Assembly (NCBI GenBank): GCA_025353725.1
Contig: JANXOF010000037.1
Span: 496,001 to 560,000 of the forward strand
Origin: Polyangiaceae bacterium
GTDB taxonomy: Bacteria > Myxococcota_A > Polyangia > Polyangiales > Polyangiaceae
Direction of reading: 5' to 3'
DNA: 64,000 bases
In this document: in pieces, positions 53,102 to 62,152 of the stretch
How positions within the stretch are numbered: position 1 is the first letter of the stretch
Layout of the letters: each line of letters begins with the position of its first letter
The notes under the pieces: generated by a model
What the model was told of the DNA's origin: nothing
Database searches by the model: none
Seen by the model: the letters and a program-made list of their open reading frames with translations, nothing else
Made by a program: the position numbers and the translations under genes

Positions 53102-53400
53102 GACTAGGCAATACTTTTCATGTCGGGAAGCCCTATCCAGTTCGAACTCCCTGAGGGTCAACGGCACGACTATCTCCGCGCCAAAAACGCTGACGAACGG
53201 CGTGACGTAAGAGGAGCCAATGTGTTCGCCGGTCGTCGCTACGACGGTGACAGCCTGCTTGAGAGCCTCGCCGCTCAGGATCGCGTCGCGACGTTACTGC
53301 GTAGTCGTAGAAACGGAGTGAGACAAAGGACCAGGCCGTGTTGACCGCCCACGGCTTCCCGTCGCCGGCCAAGCACCAGGTTTTTTTGCAGATGGGCGCG
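53102..53400 (-). pseudogene. Possible frameshifted gene remnant, unrecognised
   Basis: On the minus strand one frame reads CLAGDGKPWAVNTAWSF and LRFYDYAVTSRRD, then stops making sense; a frame one base over continues RRDAILSGEALKQAVTVV and PFVSVFGAEIVVPLTL, ending at a stop near 53102. A single-base indel near 53290 would join them. It is not similar to any family I know and could be chance coding-like sequence in G+C-rich DNA. Confidence 0.28.
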
Positions 53401-53461
53401 GGATTAGCGATGTTTCGAACGTCGTACCTTGTGGCATGTCCGCTGCATCCTACCGCCTTTC

Positions 53462-54805
53462 ATGAAGTCGCATCGCGTGCCCGGACTTGTCGGCGCCTTA
53501 GTGTTGGGCACCGCCTTGGCCACCCTTGCAGTCGGGTGTGCGCAGGGCGACCTCGACTCTACGGCGAACGCAGACGTCGCACAGAATCTGGATTTCGCTA
53601 GAAACAGCCTGCTGGCAGGCAGCATCGACTACGGCCAAAGCGACCGGACTGTGGCGTACGCAAAGACGCCGCTTTACCGCACGCTTCGCTTTCAAGGTGG
53701 ACCTGGCGATCAGGTGACGGCCACGGTGCAAGGCCCGCCGGGTACAACGCCGCTCGTTTGGTTTCTGGACGAGGCGATGCAACCGCTTTCCGGGGCCGCT
53801 GCGACGGCGCCACCTGCGGGTGATCGCAGCGCCACGCTCACTCTGACGTTGCCTCCTCGCGGTACGACATTTTTTCTCGCGCTGAGCACGCTGCAGGAGG
53901 CACCGGTGGCACTCAACGTTGCGTTGACGGGGGCGCTTCCGGCCGCGACCTGTGACGAAGATAACCCCTTGCAGCGCGAGGTGCTCGCCGCGGACCGGGC
54001 GATGCCGCATGCCATGTTGTCGTTCATTCGCGCGAGCGGCTGGAATTGCATGCATCGAGAATGGCACGATGTGCGTCAGCTCTCGTTTTTGGTTGGGCTC
54101 GAAAACATGTACATTGCAAAGTACCATCCGAGCTGGACAATCGTTCGGCCGCAGGAGGGTGAGGCTGGCAACGGGATTGCCTTCTTGGCCATGCACCGAG
54201 CCATGCTCGCGATCTTGCGAGCGCGTTTCGCAGCGCAGTTGAACGACGCGGTTTACGCCCCGCTAAAGGGTTTCACATGGGGCAATGTCCCGAAAGACGT
54301 AGATGACCCGATAGCGCCCGTACCTGGGCTCAGCCGGCGGCCGTTCGACGAACGTTACCTCAAGACGATAGCAACGGTTGAATCCAGTATGGCCTCATTC
54401 ACTTCTGATGGCGCACTCGTCGGAACGGATGATGCGTTTGGCCTCTACATCCAAACCAAGCATCGACCGATTCCGGGTACAGACTGGAATCTATCTCATG
54501 ATCTTTCGTCGGGGTTGCACAACTACTTGCATGGGCGATTCAATGATCCGCAGAGTGTGGTCCGCACCGGAAACTTCGCGCGTAACCTTGAATCACAGTA
54601 TTTCTGGCAGCTGCACGGGTGGCTCGACGAGGCCTGGTCGCGATTTCGAAAAGCTCACGGCCCGGCGGACGCTAGTGACCCTGTATACATGCAGGCCATG
54701 AATTTGGCCTGTATGGATATGATTCATAATCATCCTGGCTCGCACGACGGTCATACCGAAGCCAAGTGGGACGTTGCCGCCGGAACCTGCATTCGAGTGG
54801 AGTAG
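53462..54805 (+). CDS. Tyrosinase/hemocyanin-like lipoprotein with an incomplete copper-A site
   Basis: A protein of 447 residues with a lipoprotein signal (ATLAVGCAQG). Residues 25-175 are beta-rich, PPC-like. The C-terminal domain has CMHREWHDV (His198, His202), FLAMHRAML (His245), a CuB-type pair His353-x3-His357 in LHNYLHGRF, and FWQLHGWLDEAW with His385. The CuB triad and the F-x-x-H-R and FW-x-LH-x-x-x-D framework match type-3 copper proteins, but the His usually found nine residues before His245 is absent. It could be a diverged tyrosinase-like enzyme or non-enzymatic. The Usp gene follows 37 bases later. Confidence 0.6.
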   Translation: MKSHRVPGLVGALVLGTALATLAVGCAQGDLDSTANADVAQNLDFARNSLLAGSIDYGQSDRTVAYAKTPLYRTLRFQGGPGDQVTATVQGPPGTTPLVWFLDEAMQPLSGAAATAPPAGDRSATLTLTLPPRGTTFFLALSTLQEAPVALNVALTGALPAATCDEDNPLQREVLAADRAMPHAMLSFIRASGWNCMHREWHDVRQLSFLVGLENMYIAKYHPSWTIVRPQEGEAGNGIAFLAMHRAMLAILRARFAAQLNDAVYAPLKGFTWGNVPKDVDDPIAPVPGLSRRPFDERYLKTIATVESSMASFTSDGALVGTDDAFGLYIQTKHRPIPGTDWNLSHDLSSGLHNYLHGRFNDPQSVVRTGNFARNLESQYFWQLHGWLDEAWSRFRKAHGPADASDPVYMQAMNLACMDMIHNHPGSHDGHTEAKWDVAAGTCIRVE

Positions 54806-54842
54806 CCGCTCGCATGGCCCCGAAATTGCATGAGGGGAGTGA

Positions 54843-55289
54843 ATGGCACTTCCTAAAAAAGTCCTTGTTCCCACCGATTTCGGCCCCGGCTCGGATCGAG
54901 CGATGGCCTATGCGGCCGAGCTGGCGAAGTCGTTCGGCGCTGAAATTGTTCTTATGCACGCCTACGAAATTCCGATGGTCGGGTTCCCTGACGGCTCACT
55001 CGTCGCGACTGCCGAAATCGCTTCGCGCGTTTCAGAAGGAGCCCAGGTGGGCCTTGACCGGGCAGCCGCTGCCCTCTCCATGTCGGGCGTTCGCATCACG
55101 AAGCTGCTCAAGCAAGGTCCGACCTGGCGCACGATCGTCGACACTGCGACTGAGAGTGGGGCGGAAATGATCGTCATGGGGACACACGGGCGACATGGCC
55201 TGCCGCGCGCGCTCCTCGGCAGCGTCGCTGAAAAGGTGGTTCGCATGTCGCCGTGTCCGGTTCTTACCGTTCACGCGAACGATGTCTGA
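54843..55289 (+). CDS. Universal stress protein (UspA family)
   Basis: A protein of 148 residues, the usual length of a single-domain Usp, with a GAGGGGAG ribosome site. It starts KVLVPTDFGPGSDRAMAYAAELAK and ends with the ATP-binding motif MGTHGRHGLPRALLGSVAEKVVRMSPCPVLTVHAND (G-x2-G-x9-G-S). It is cytoplasmic and probably binds ATP. It is adjacent to and codirectional with the tyrosinase-like lipoprotein and a caspase-like protein, forming a possible stress group with the GlsB gene further downstream. Confidence 0.92.
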   Translation: MALPKKVLVPTDFGPGSDRAMAYAAELAKSFGAEIVLMHAYEIPMVGFPDGSLVATAEIASRVSEGAQVGLDRAAAALSMSGVRITKLLKQGPTWRTIVDTATESGAEMIVMGTHGRHGLPRALLGSVAEKVVRMSPCPVLTVHANDV

Positions 55290-55297
55290 TTCAGCTG

Positions 55298-55309
55298 GCG
55301 CTATAGCGC
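55298..55309. promoter_or_regulatory. Short palindrome GCGCTATAGCGC
   Basis: A 12-base perfect palindrome nine bases after the Usp stop and 48 bases before the next gene. It may be an operator or short stem; nothing else supports it. Confidence 0.25.
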
Positions 55310-55356
55310 GTTGAGACAACACCCGGGATTGACCAACGAGCCGTTCACAGACGAGC

Positions 55357-56013
55357 ATGGGTCTCATGGTTGCCACACCCCGGGCGCGAGGATTGAGCCT
55401 CATGGTTTACGATCGGACGTGCACTTCAAACCGCGCCCGCGTCGGTCTGTCGACGGCATGGAGTGTTGGGTCGGTCCTTTATCGAGCGCTTGGGCGTTTT
55501 GACGCATCGTACGGCGCTATGAGCTGGGACGACGCACTTGCATGGTTAGCGACGATAGAGAGGGACCGACGCATTGCTGAAATCCAATACTGGGGACATG
55601 GTCAGTGGGGCCGCGTGCTCATCGGCGGTGACCCGTTCGATGCCGGAAAGCTTGCGTCCAGTCATCCACTTGCCTCGCGCGTGGCCGCGGTGCGTGAGCG
55701 TTTGATTCCTGACGGCGAAGCGCAGATTTGGTTGCGCACGTGCGAGGCGTTTGGCGCGTGCGCGGGCCTCGAGTTTGCGGCGCGCCTTGCGGATGGGTTC
55801 GGCGCTCGCGTGGCTGGACACACGTTCGTCATTGGCGCCCTTCAAAGTGGTTTGCGCGCCCTTCGCCCCGGGCACACTCCGGATTGGAGCCCGGAAGAGG
55901 GAATTGTCGCGGGTACTCCGCAAAATCCGCTTCGGGCGCATGCTTCAGGCGTGGGAAGACCGCGCACGGTAACGTGCCTGACGGGCGAAGTTCCGTCCGA
56001 TTGGTTTACGTAA
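55357..56013 (+). CDS. Caspase-like (DUF4347/clan CD) small protein, unknown function
   Basis: A protein of 218 residues. The first 60 show no clear signal peptide. The core has a beta strand ending in a His (IQYWGHGQWGRVLIGG, His81), an amphipathic helix, then a strand ending in a Cys (AQIWLRTCEAFG, Cys129) and EFAARLADGFGARVAGHTF. This His-Gly and later Cys-x-x-Gly layout with a following LA-G-A-VA helix resembles DUF4347 and other caspase-fold families, which use a His-Cys dyad. The link is pattern-based. Alternative starts are at 55366 and 55402. Confidence 0.55.
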   Translation: MGLMVATPRARGLSLMVYDRTCTSNRARVGLSTAWSVGSVLYRALGRFDASYGAMSWDDALAWLATIERDRRIAEIQYWGHGQWGRVLIGGDPFDAGKLASSHPLASRVAAVRERLIPDGEAQIWLRTCEAFGACAGLEFAARLADGFGARVAGHTFVIGALQSGLRALRPGHTPDWSPEEGIVAGTPQNPLRAHASGVGRPRTVTCLTGEVPSDWFT

Positions 56014-56192
56014 AGACGACCTGAGGCAATCCGCCACGCGCGTGACGGTCACGTACGTCTGGGCACCGCGCTAGACATCCTTTAGCCCTATAAATAAGAC
56101 AAGAACGACACTCCGCCAACGTTGGCTCGCCTCGTGCTCCGTGGCGTTCAACACTACGCGGCTCCGCGCCGCTCACAAGGAGACGTTCGGCC

Positions 56193-56456
56193 ATGGGAAT
56201 CCTCGCATTCATCCTCTTCGGTTTGGTCATCGGTCTCGTCGCCCGGGCGGTCATGCCTGGCCGGCAGAGTATGGGCCTCTTCGCTACCGCTCTTCTGGGA
56301 ATGGCAGGCTCCTTTGTCGGCGGGCTCGTCGGTAGTCTCATTTACGGTGGGCGCGTGTTCGAGCTCCACTCGGCTGGTATCTTGGGAAGTCTGCTAGGTG
56401 CGCTCCTCGTGATGTTTCTCGTCAGTATGGGCAACCGAAACCGCGCGGTTATCTAA
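56193..56456 (+). CDS. GlsB/YeaQ/YmgE-family stress-response membrane protein
   Basis: A protein of 87 residues with an AAGGAGA ribosome site. Three short hydrophobic helices (ILAFILFGLVIGLVARAVMPG, GLFATALLGMAGSFVGGLVGSLI, GILGSLLGALLVMFLVSMG) carry the Gly-rich family pattern, including the RAVMPGRQSMG loop. These inner-membrane proteins respond to general stress. It follows the caspase-like gene by 179 bases and ends at a bidirectional terminator-like hairpin. Confidence 0.9.
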   Translation: MGILAFILFGLVIGLVARAVMPGRQSMGLFATALLGMAGSFVGGLVGSLIYGGRVFELHSAGILGSLLGALLVMFLVSMGNRNRAVI

Positions 56457-56474
56457 CACCACGCGGCGTGGTGT
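56456..56474. terminator. Candidate bidirectional terminator hairpin
   Basis: A perfect 8-bp inverted repeat (ACACCACG / CGTGGTGT, loop CGG) starts at the last base of the GlsB stop codon and lies 11 bases before the end of the convergent lipoprotein gene. No T run follows, but the position between convergent genes supports a terminator. Confidence 0.55.
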
Positions 56475-56484
56475 CTGCCTCGCG

Positions 56485-57711
56485 CTAGAAGTCAGCGACG
56501 TACCCGGCGGGGGCAGCAAGCTGGAAGGGGGGCCTGCCTACGAACGTCACGCTTCCTCGTCGCAGAGTGACGCCTGGGACGACCTCACCGTACGTCCAAA
56601 CGTTCATGGGCTTCGTGATTTTGGCTCCTTCGACCCCGCCTGTCTTCTCTTGATAAGACACTGTCATAGCGTCGAGGTCGACCGCGACGCCAAGAGTCGT
56701 TGCCGTCACATTCCAGAGAAAGCTGCTGTCGGATTGGCCTCCGCCAAGCTGTGGGCTTTCAACTGTTCCGCGACGAACCATGTCCATATCGGCGGCATGG
56801 CCTTCACCCGAGAACTCGAGCTCGAAATAGTGCTTCCCGCACGCCGCGCCATGGGCTCCCTCGACGATGGACCAATCGCTCTTGTACGTTGCCTTTGTTC
56901 CCGCGATAGCCGCAGCAAAAGACGGTGCAATGCTGCTCCAGGTAGCGCTGCCCGCGGGAACAATGCACGCGTTTGAGCATGCCTCCGAACTCTCGTAGTG
57001 CGAAGTGGGCGCTTCTGCGTGCGGAATCGTGAACGACGTTGCCGCGTATTCGCCTTGAAACGATGCCTCGAGGTTTTGTTCTCGCGCTCGAACCTGGCTT
57101 ATCACTTTGGAGAAGGTGCAGCCGCCCGAATTGTGTTTCGGTTCCCAACCGTAGCTGCATCCGCCTGCCTCCTCAAAGGTTCGGTTGACCACAGGGGCCG
57201 CCGTGCCCGAAACCGTAGTTTCATCAGGAAAAAAAGAGGATGTGACCACCTTTGCGATGGTTGCGCCGACCGCGGGAACGAGCTTCCACGCCACAGGATG
57301 GTAAGAGCTGAGATAGAGAGTCACGGGTTCCGGACCGGCGGCTACGTTTACTGTAATGCTACCTTTTCCGTGTCCTTTGACATCCGGCGTATCAATGGTT
57401 GCAGGAGTATACACGCTCACTACGTGTAGTCCCTTGGCTACTGTGAGATTAGGCGCACGCAAACACGCCTGACTGAATCCTCGCGAGCTCGGAGCGACGC
57501 TGCTGTCTGGAGAGGTGCTCGCGTCCTCGCGGTCAACGCTCGTGTTCGCGTCCGGGCCTTCGAGGGAGCGCGGATCTAGGGGAAGCCCGGAGTCGAGTTC
57601 CGTGCGTCCGTCGAGCGCCGCGTTTACCTCGCTCGTGTCGTAGGGTCGAATCAGGCCGCATCCCACAGTCGTTACCACGCACAGAGTCAAAGCGGGAATG
57701 GCAATGCGCAT
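56485..57711 (-). CDS. Hypothetical lipoprotein with SPRY-like segment
   Basis: A protein of 408 residues from the ATG at 57711, with a lipoprotein signal (VVTTVGCG). Beta-rich middle parts have GKGSITVNVAAGPEPVTLYLSSYHPV and a Cys-containing GGCSYGWEPKHNSGGCTF. The region KSDWSIVEGAHGAACGKHYFELEF ... LWNVTATTLGVAVDLDAMTVSYQ resembles a SPRY-type beta sandwich, a protein-binding fold. It is the last of three same-strand genes after the kinase at 58769; the longer frame to 57861 would overlap the preceding gene. Confidence 0.68.
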   Translation of the reverse strand: MRIAIPALTLCVVTTVGCGLIRPYDTSEVNAALDGRTELDSGLPLDPRSLEGPDANTSVDREDASTSPDSSVAPSSRGFSQACLRAPNLTVAKGLHVVSVYTPATIDTPDVKGHGKGSITVNVAAGPEPVTLYLSSYHPVAWKLVPAVGATIAKVVTSSFFPDETTVSGTAAPVVNRTFEEAGGCSYGWEPKHNSGGCTFSKVISQVRAREQNLEASFQGEYAATSFTIPHAEAPTSHYESSEACSNACIVPAGSATWSSIAPSFAAAIAGTKATYKSDWSIVEGAHGAACGKHYFELEFSGEGHAADMDMVRRGTVESPQLGGGQSDSSFLWNVTATTLGVAVDLDAMTVSYQEKTGGVEGAKITKPMNVWTYGEVVPGVTLRRGSVTFVGRPPFQLAAPAGYVADF

Positions 57712-57809
57712 ATACCTAAGGCGTATCGTGCCGCGAACGAGACGCAAGTGCCTATTGCACAGTAGACCGAAACGCTTTCGCTTCCGATGTAGTCCCGAAC
57801 GTATTGGGC

Positions 57810-58754
57810 TCAGAATGAGGTGTCGAGCGTGGCACCGGCCTTGCCCGGCCCAGCCCACCAAGGTGTAAGATGCAAGCTTGTGCGTTGAGTACTCGCCCTT
57901 GTGGGGGAGCTGGGCTCGAGAAAATGCCAGAGGAGCCCGCCCGTAAGCGCGCCAACTCCGATAGCCCCCACCACGATTCCGAGGGTGGGCTGCGCGTCGG
58001 ACGTGCCCGCATCGGCCTGCCGCTTCGCGAGATCCGCCGCCGATTCACCTGGAATGGCCGCGCACACTTTTCGCGTCTCGTCGCAGCCCTCGGGCCGAGT
58101 GGGAGCCGTCAATACGAGGGCGAGTCCGGTAGCCACGGCTGCGAGACCTACGCCTGCGACGACCCACGGGAGCGCGGTGTGTCCAGTTGACTGAGCCGAC
58201 TCACTGCCTTCGGGACTCGTAGAAACGGCGCGCCGAGTGAGCGAATCCGGGGGGTGCGTTGCACTCGTCGGACGTGCGCCTAGGTCACTATCGTCAAAAA
58301 TCACGCTGATCGGCCGTGCTTTTTCGCCTTGTTTCACCAGCACGCGAACGACGACGCTAGAAGCGCCTTTCGTTGCGAACGTAAACGTGTGAGGGCCCGG
58401 GTTGACCGCGACCGCACGACCGTCGAGTCGCTCGAGCAAGGGCGCCTCGTCGACCATCACCGTGACGTCGAACAAGTCAAGCCCGGCTTTGCCCCGGGCC
58501 CCGAAAACGACGCTTGGAAATTCGAGTGCGACCTCGCCGTACCATTGCGCGCAGTCCCGCTGTACGAGCGCGGGACATTTGTCGGTGCGGCAGAAAAGAA
58601 AGTACTCCTGTGCTTCTCGGAAGTTCCCCGTCGCCCTCGCTCGCTGACCGCTTTCGGAAGCGTCGAGGCATTCCTGCACGTTCGCACTTGCTATGGCTGT
58701 ACTCGATATTCCCACTGCGCCGAGAGAAAGTGCGAACCAAAGACGCCCGTACAT
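57810..58754 (-). CDS. Exported kinase-associated protein (PEGA/TPR-like type)
   Basis: A protein of 314 residues starting with a signal peptide (MYGRLWFALS ... AIASANV). A short TPR-like region (CLDASESGQRARATGNFREAQEYFLFC) is followed by a PEGA-like beta domain (DLFDVTVMVDEAPLLERLDGRAVAVNPGPHTFTFATKG), a linker and a membrane helix region near LPWVVAGVGLAAVATGLALVL. It lies 14 bases after the kinase gene on the same strand, repeating the arrangement at 26875-29551. Confidence 0.78.
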   Translation of the reverse strand: MYGRLWFALSLGAVGISSTAIASANVQECLDASESGQRARATGNFREAQEYFLFCRTDKCPALVQRDCAQWYGEVALEFPSVVFGARGKAGLDLFDVTVMVDEAPLLERLDGRAVAVNPGPHTFTFATKGASSVVVRVLVKQGEKARPISVIFDDSDLGARPTSATHPPDSLTRRAVSTSPEGSESAQSTGHTALPWVVAGVGLAAVATGLALVLTAPTRPEGCDETRKVCAAIPGESAADLAKRQADAGTSDAQPTLGIVVGAIGVGALTGGLLWHFLEPSSPTRASTQRTSLHLTPWWAGPGKAGATLDTSF

Positions 58755-58768
58755 GACCGAAGCCTAAA

Positions 58769-60346
58769 CTACTTGTTGAGACATTGCGGTTTGTAGTGTT
58801 TCACACCTTGAGCGTCGAACCACGTCGGAGTCATACAGTCAGCTACGCTCGTGCGGGCTGGCTTGGGCTCCGCAAGAGGGGAGATTGCCGTCGTTCGTCT
58901 CTCGATCGGTCTCAGCGGGGCGATCGGAGTGAGCGCAGTCGCATCTTTCGAGCTGTTCGGCGGCCCCTTACTCGGCCCTTCCCCCGCCACGCTTCCCGAC
59001 GCTTGCACGACGGGAGCCGCGCCAACGTTTGCGAAAGTGTCGACGTTCGCGCTTACCGACGGTGCAACGGACGCACGAGGTGCAACGCTGGGCTCTCCTT
59101 GGTTGCGGAGGGAGTTCGCCGCCGCGAAAACTCCGATGACAAAGCAGCCAATCACCACGCACCCAAACGCCGCGACACTGATTTTTCGACGACGTCGCCG
59201 TTCGGGGTCGTCAGAAGGCGCTGAGGGCGTGGAGGGCGTGGAGGGCGTGGGGGGATAGCCTGATGCCACGTGCGTTTCGAGTGCGGCGAGAGGTGCGCCT
59301 TGGGGCATCATTTCACGAGGGGAAGTGGCGACCCTTGCGCTATGACTTTCGATTTCCGACACCATCGCCGCGCGGGCTTTGAGAACATCGTGCGCGAGGA
59401 AATCGAGCCATTCAGAGACCTCCGAGGCATTGGCGGCTTGGAACTTTCGTTCGACCTCTGCGGCCATTTGCCGTGCTGTCGCGAAGCGGTCTTTAGGATC
59501 CATCGCGAGGGCGCGAAGAATCGTCTGATCAAGGTCCTCGAACGCGCGCATCATCCCGTCATCGACGTGGTGGCGGCGTGGTCCTGCCATCAGGACTTTG
59601 CTCGGAGGCGCAACATGACCCCCGAGGACTTTCGCGACGACGGCGCCCTCATTGTCACCCGCGAAAAGCCGCTCGCCGGTCACGAGCTCCCAGAGCATAA
59701 TTCCCGCCGAGTAGATATCTGATTGGCGATTGACGGCTCCGCCGCGTAGCTGTTCGGGGGGCATGTACGAGAGCTTGCCTTTGATGTCTCCGTCGCGCGT
59801 CGTGTGCGTGCGCCCAGCCGCTTTAGCGACTCCGAAATCGAGAATGCGAGCCACGCCATCTGCGCCAACGAGTACGTTTTGAGGGGATACGTCACGATGA
59901 ACGATGTTCAGCGGTTGACCATGCTCATCTGTCGCCTCGTGTGCCGCATGCAGGCCGTGCAGTACGCCCGCCATTACGCTGCAGAGTACACGTGTCGAAA
60001 TGGGACGTTGATGGGCTCCTAGAACCCTTGACAATCGGGCTATCGATTCGCCGGCTACGTACTCCATGACGAGAAACAACTCGTTGTCTGTCGCGATGAC
60101 GTCCAGTGTGGGAATGACATTGGGATGCCTTACCCGCGCGGCGATACGTGCCTCGTCGAGGAACATCGCGACAAACTCTGCGTCGGCAGCGTATTGAGCG
60201 TGCAGTTTCTTGATGGCAACGGTACGAGAAAACCCGACCGGCCCAACCAAGCGACCAAGATGCACTGTCGCCATTCCGCCCGCCGCGATGGCACCGTGGA
60301 GCGCATAACGCCCGACGATCCGCGCTGATGGACTCGCCTTAAACAT
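58769..60346 (-). CDS. Serine/threonine protein kinase, transmembrane
   Basis: A protein of 525 residues from the ATG at 60346. The kinase domain (about 10-275) has AIAAGGMATVHLG, the ATP lysine in TVAIKKLHA, the catalytic loop IVHRDVSPQNVLV, DFGVAKAAGR and GKLSYMPPEQLRG. As in the kinase at 26875, Ser replaces the catalytic-loop Lys. One membrane helix (ISVAAFGCVVIGCFVIGVFAAA) follows and the C-terminal part is Ala/Ser/Pro-rich, ending with a short Cys-containing tail. A short Ser-Pro-Thr repeat (TPSTPSTPSAPSD) lies before the helix. It starts a three-gene series with the PEGA/TPR-like protein and the SPRY-like lipoprotein. Confidence 0.92.
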   Translation of the reverse strand: MFKASPSARIVGRYALHGAIAAGGMATVHLGRLVGPVGFSRTVAIKKLHAQYAADAEFVAMFLDEARIAARVRHPNVIPTLDVIATDNELFLVMEYVAGESIARLSRVLGAHQRPISTRVLCSVMAGVLHGLHAAHEATDEHGQPLNIVHRDVSPQNVLVGADGVARILDFGVAKAAGRTHTTRDGDIKGKLSYMPPEQLRGGAVNRQSDIYSAGIMLWELVTGERLFAGDNEGAVVAKVLGGHVAPPSKVLMAGPRRHHVDDGMMRAFEDLDQTILRALAMDPKDRFATARQMAAEVERKFQAANASEVSEWLDFLAHDVLKARAAMVSEIESHSARVATSPREMMPQGAPLAALETHVASGYPPTPSTPSTPSAPSDDPERRRRRKISVAAFGCVVIGCFVIGVFAAANSLRNQGEPSVAPRASVAPSVSANVDTFANVGAAPVVQASGSVAGEGPSKGPPNSSKDATALTPIAPLRPIERRTTAISPLAEPKPARTSVADCMTPTWFDAQGVKHYKPQCLNK

Positions 60347-60562
60347 CCTCCGGTAAGCTAGCTGGTCGCGTGCTGTCGGTGCAGCGAAAGATCCTTGCCC
60401 ACATGTACGACGCTTCGGTTGCTCATGGGTGACGGCTCGGCGAGCGAACCGCGTTGTACCGGTCATCCCAGCGGTGGCGTTGCACGCGTGCCGTGACGCA
60501 CCGGAACGCAGGAGCTGACGCCAGGTGTAGCAGGCGGTCGCTCGAACGGAGTTGAGCGCCGT

Positions 60563-62152
60563 TTACCGTGGGGTAGTGGCTTTCAGCCTTGTGGCAGCAT
60601 TGCGGTTGCTCGTGCCCTCGAGAACTAAGTTCCCATACGCGTCCCGCTCCTCGAAGGCCCCCATACCTAGCGAGTCGAGCTCCTTGGCAAGTGCGGATTT
60701 GTCGCCGACGACCACGAGTTTCATGGTTTCGGCGCCCAGGTATTCGCCTGCCGCACGCTTCACGTCAGCGGCGGTGACGGCCTCAATGCGAGCAAGTCGC
60801 TTGTCGAAGTCGTCGAGCGGCAAATCGTACACGACGAGGTCGGCTATCGCCGAAGCCACGTCTCCTGCCGTCTCGAAGCGACCGGGCATCGCAAGGCGGA
60901 TACTCTCCTTCGCGAGGTCGAGCTCCTCGCTCGTTGGGCCGTCTCGACGAAGTCCCTCGAGCTCGACGAACACCTCTTTGACTGCCGGTATCGTTTTCGC
61001 GGCCAAAACTGACGCGCCGATCCCGAACGGGCCTGCCCCGTGCCGCATCGCGAAACCCGATCGCGCGCCGTACGTATACGCGTTCTTCTCGCGAAGATTG
61101 ATGTTGATGCGACTTGAAAACATACCTCCGAGAATGGCATTCATCACCGCAAGGGTCTCACGACCCTGTATCGCGTAGGGTACTCCGGGCCGCACGATCT
61201 GTATTTGCGACTGCGCCCCGGGGCGGTCGACGACGACGATGCGCTTTCCTAGGGTGGTCGTCGACGGAGCCGCAGGTCCCTTGTGCGAAACCGCGAGGGG
61301 GGAGCCTTTCCAGCCTCCGAACGCGGCTTCGAGCTTCGGTACGATAGCGTCACGCGTGACGTCGCCCGACACGACAATGGCCGCGTTGGCGGGAACGAAA
61401 AGACGTTCGTAAGCGCGTGTGAGCTCGGCGCGAGTGAGCTTTTTCGCGTCCAGTTCTTCGCCCCCGAGGCTGTGGCCATACGGGTGAGCACGCCCGAATA
61501 ACGAGGCGGCCAGTGCGTTTTGTGCCATCGTGGCGGGGCTGCTTTTTTGCGACGCGATGTCCGCGATTCGGCGCGCGCGTAGACGTTCGACTTCGGCGTC
61601 GGGAAACGTAGGGTGGAGCGCGACGTCGCTTAGCAACTCGAGCGCCGCGTCGAGTTTGTCTGCGATAACTTTTACGCTCACGCCGCCCGAATCCCAATCC
61701 AACCACGCACCGTGTTGCGCTCCGAGCGCCTCGAAGTCGTCGCTGACTTGAAGTGCGTTACGCTTTTTCGTGCCTTGCTCGAGCATCCCACCGAGGAACG
61801 AGAGAGAGCCTGGGCGAGCGCCTTCGAGATCCCCGGCGCCCGCGCGAACCACGAGGCGTAATCCGACAATCGGAAGCTCGTGCCGCTCAACGATAAGCAC
61901 TCGCAGCCCGTTCTTCAGCGTGGCTTCGACCACCTTTGGCGCGACGAACGCGAGCTTCCCGTTCGGTGCCGGGGCTTGCTGACGGAAGGGGGCGTCGGGG
62001 GTTTCACTGTGAGGCACGACGGCCGCTTCGTGCGGGACGGTCGTGACGCTGGGCTTCGTGGGTACGGAGGGGGCTGGCGCCTCTGCGCATCCGGCGATTC
62101 CAAAGCCGAGACCCAAAAGCAACGAGGTAAGAAGCCGTGCCGAGCGGTTCAC
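60563..62152 (-). CDS. M16-family peptidase subunit lacking the zinc-binding motif
   Basis: A protein of 529 residues with a lipoprotein-like start (GFGIAGCAEA). It has the M16 fold: NGLRVLIVERHELPIVGLRLVVRAGAG, YGHSLGGEELDAKKLTRAELTRAYERLF and FSSRININLREKNAYTYGARSGFAM. Where active members have HxxEH, it has SLSFLGGMLEQG, so it cannot bind zinc there. Such inactive subunits pair with an active one to make a working peptidase. Its ATG overlaps the stop of the upstream active M16 gene by four bases. Confidence 0.9.
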   Translation of the reverse strand: MNRSARLLTSLLLGLGFGIAGCAEAPAPSVPTKPSVTTVPHEAAVVPHSETPDAPFRQQAPAPNGKLAFVAPKVVEATLKNGLRVLIVERHELPIVGLRLVVRAGAGDLEGARPGSLSFLGGMLEQGTKKRNALQVSDDFEALGAQHGAWLDWDSGGVSVKVIADKLDAALELLSDVALHPTFPDAEVERLRARRIADIASQKSSPATMAQNALAASLFGRAHPYGHSLGGEELDAKKLTRAELTRAYERLFVPANAAIVVSGDVTRDAIVPKLEAAFGGWKGSPLAVSHKGPAAPSTTTLGKRIVVVDRPGAQSQIQIVRPGVPYAIQGRETLAVMNAILGGMFSSRININLREKNAYTYGARSGFAMRHGAGPFGIGASVLAAKTIPAVKEVFVELEGLRRDGPTSEELDLAKESIRLAMPGRFETAGDVASAIADLVVYDLPLDDFDKRLARIEAVTAADVKRAAGEYLGAETMKLVVVGDKSALAKELDSLGMGAFEERDAYGNLVLEGTSNRNAATRLKATTPR

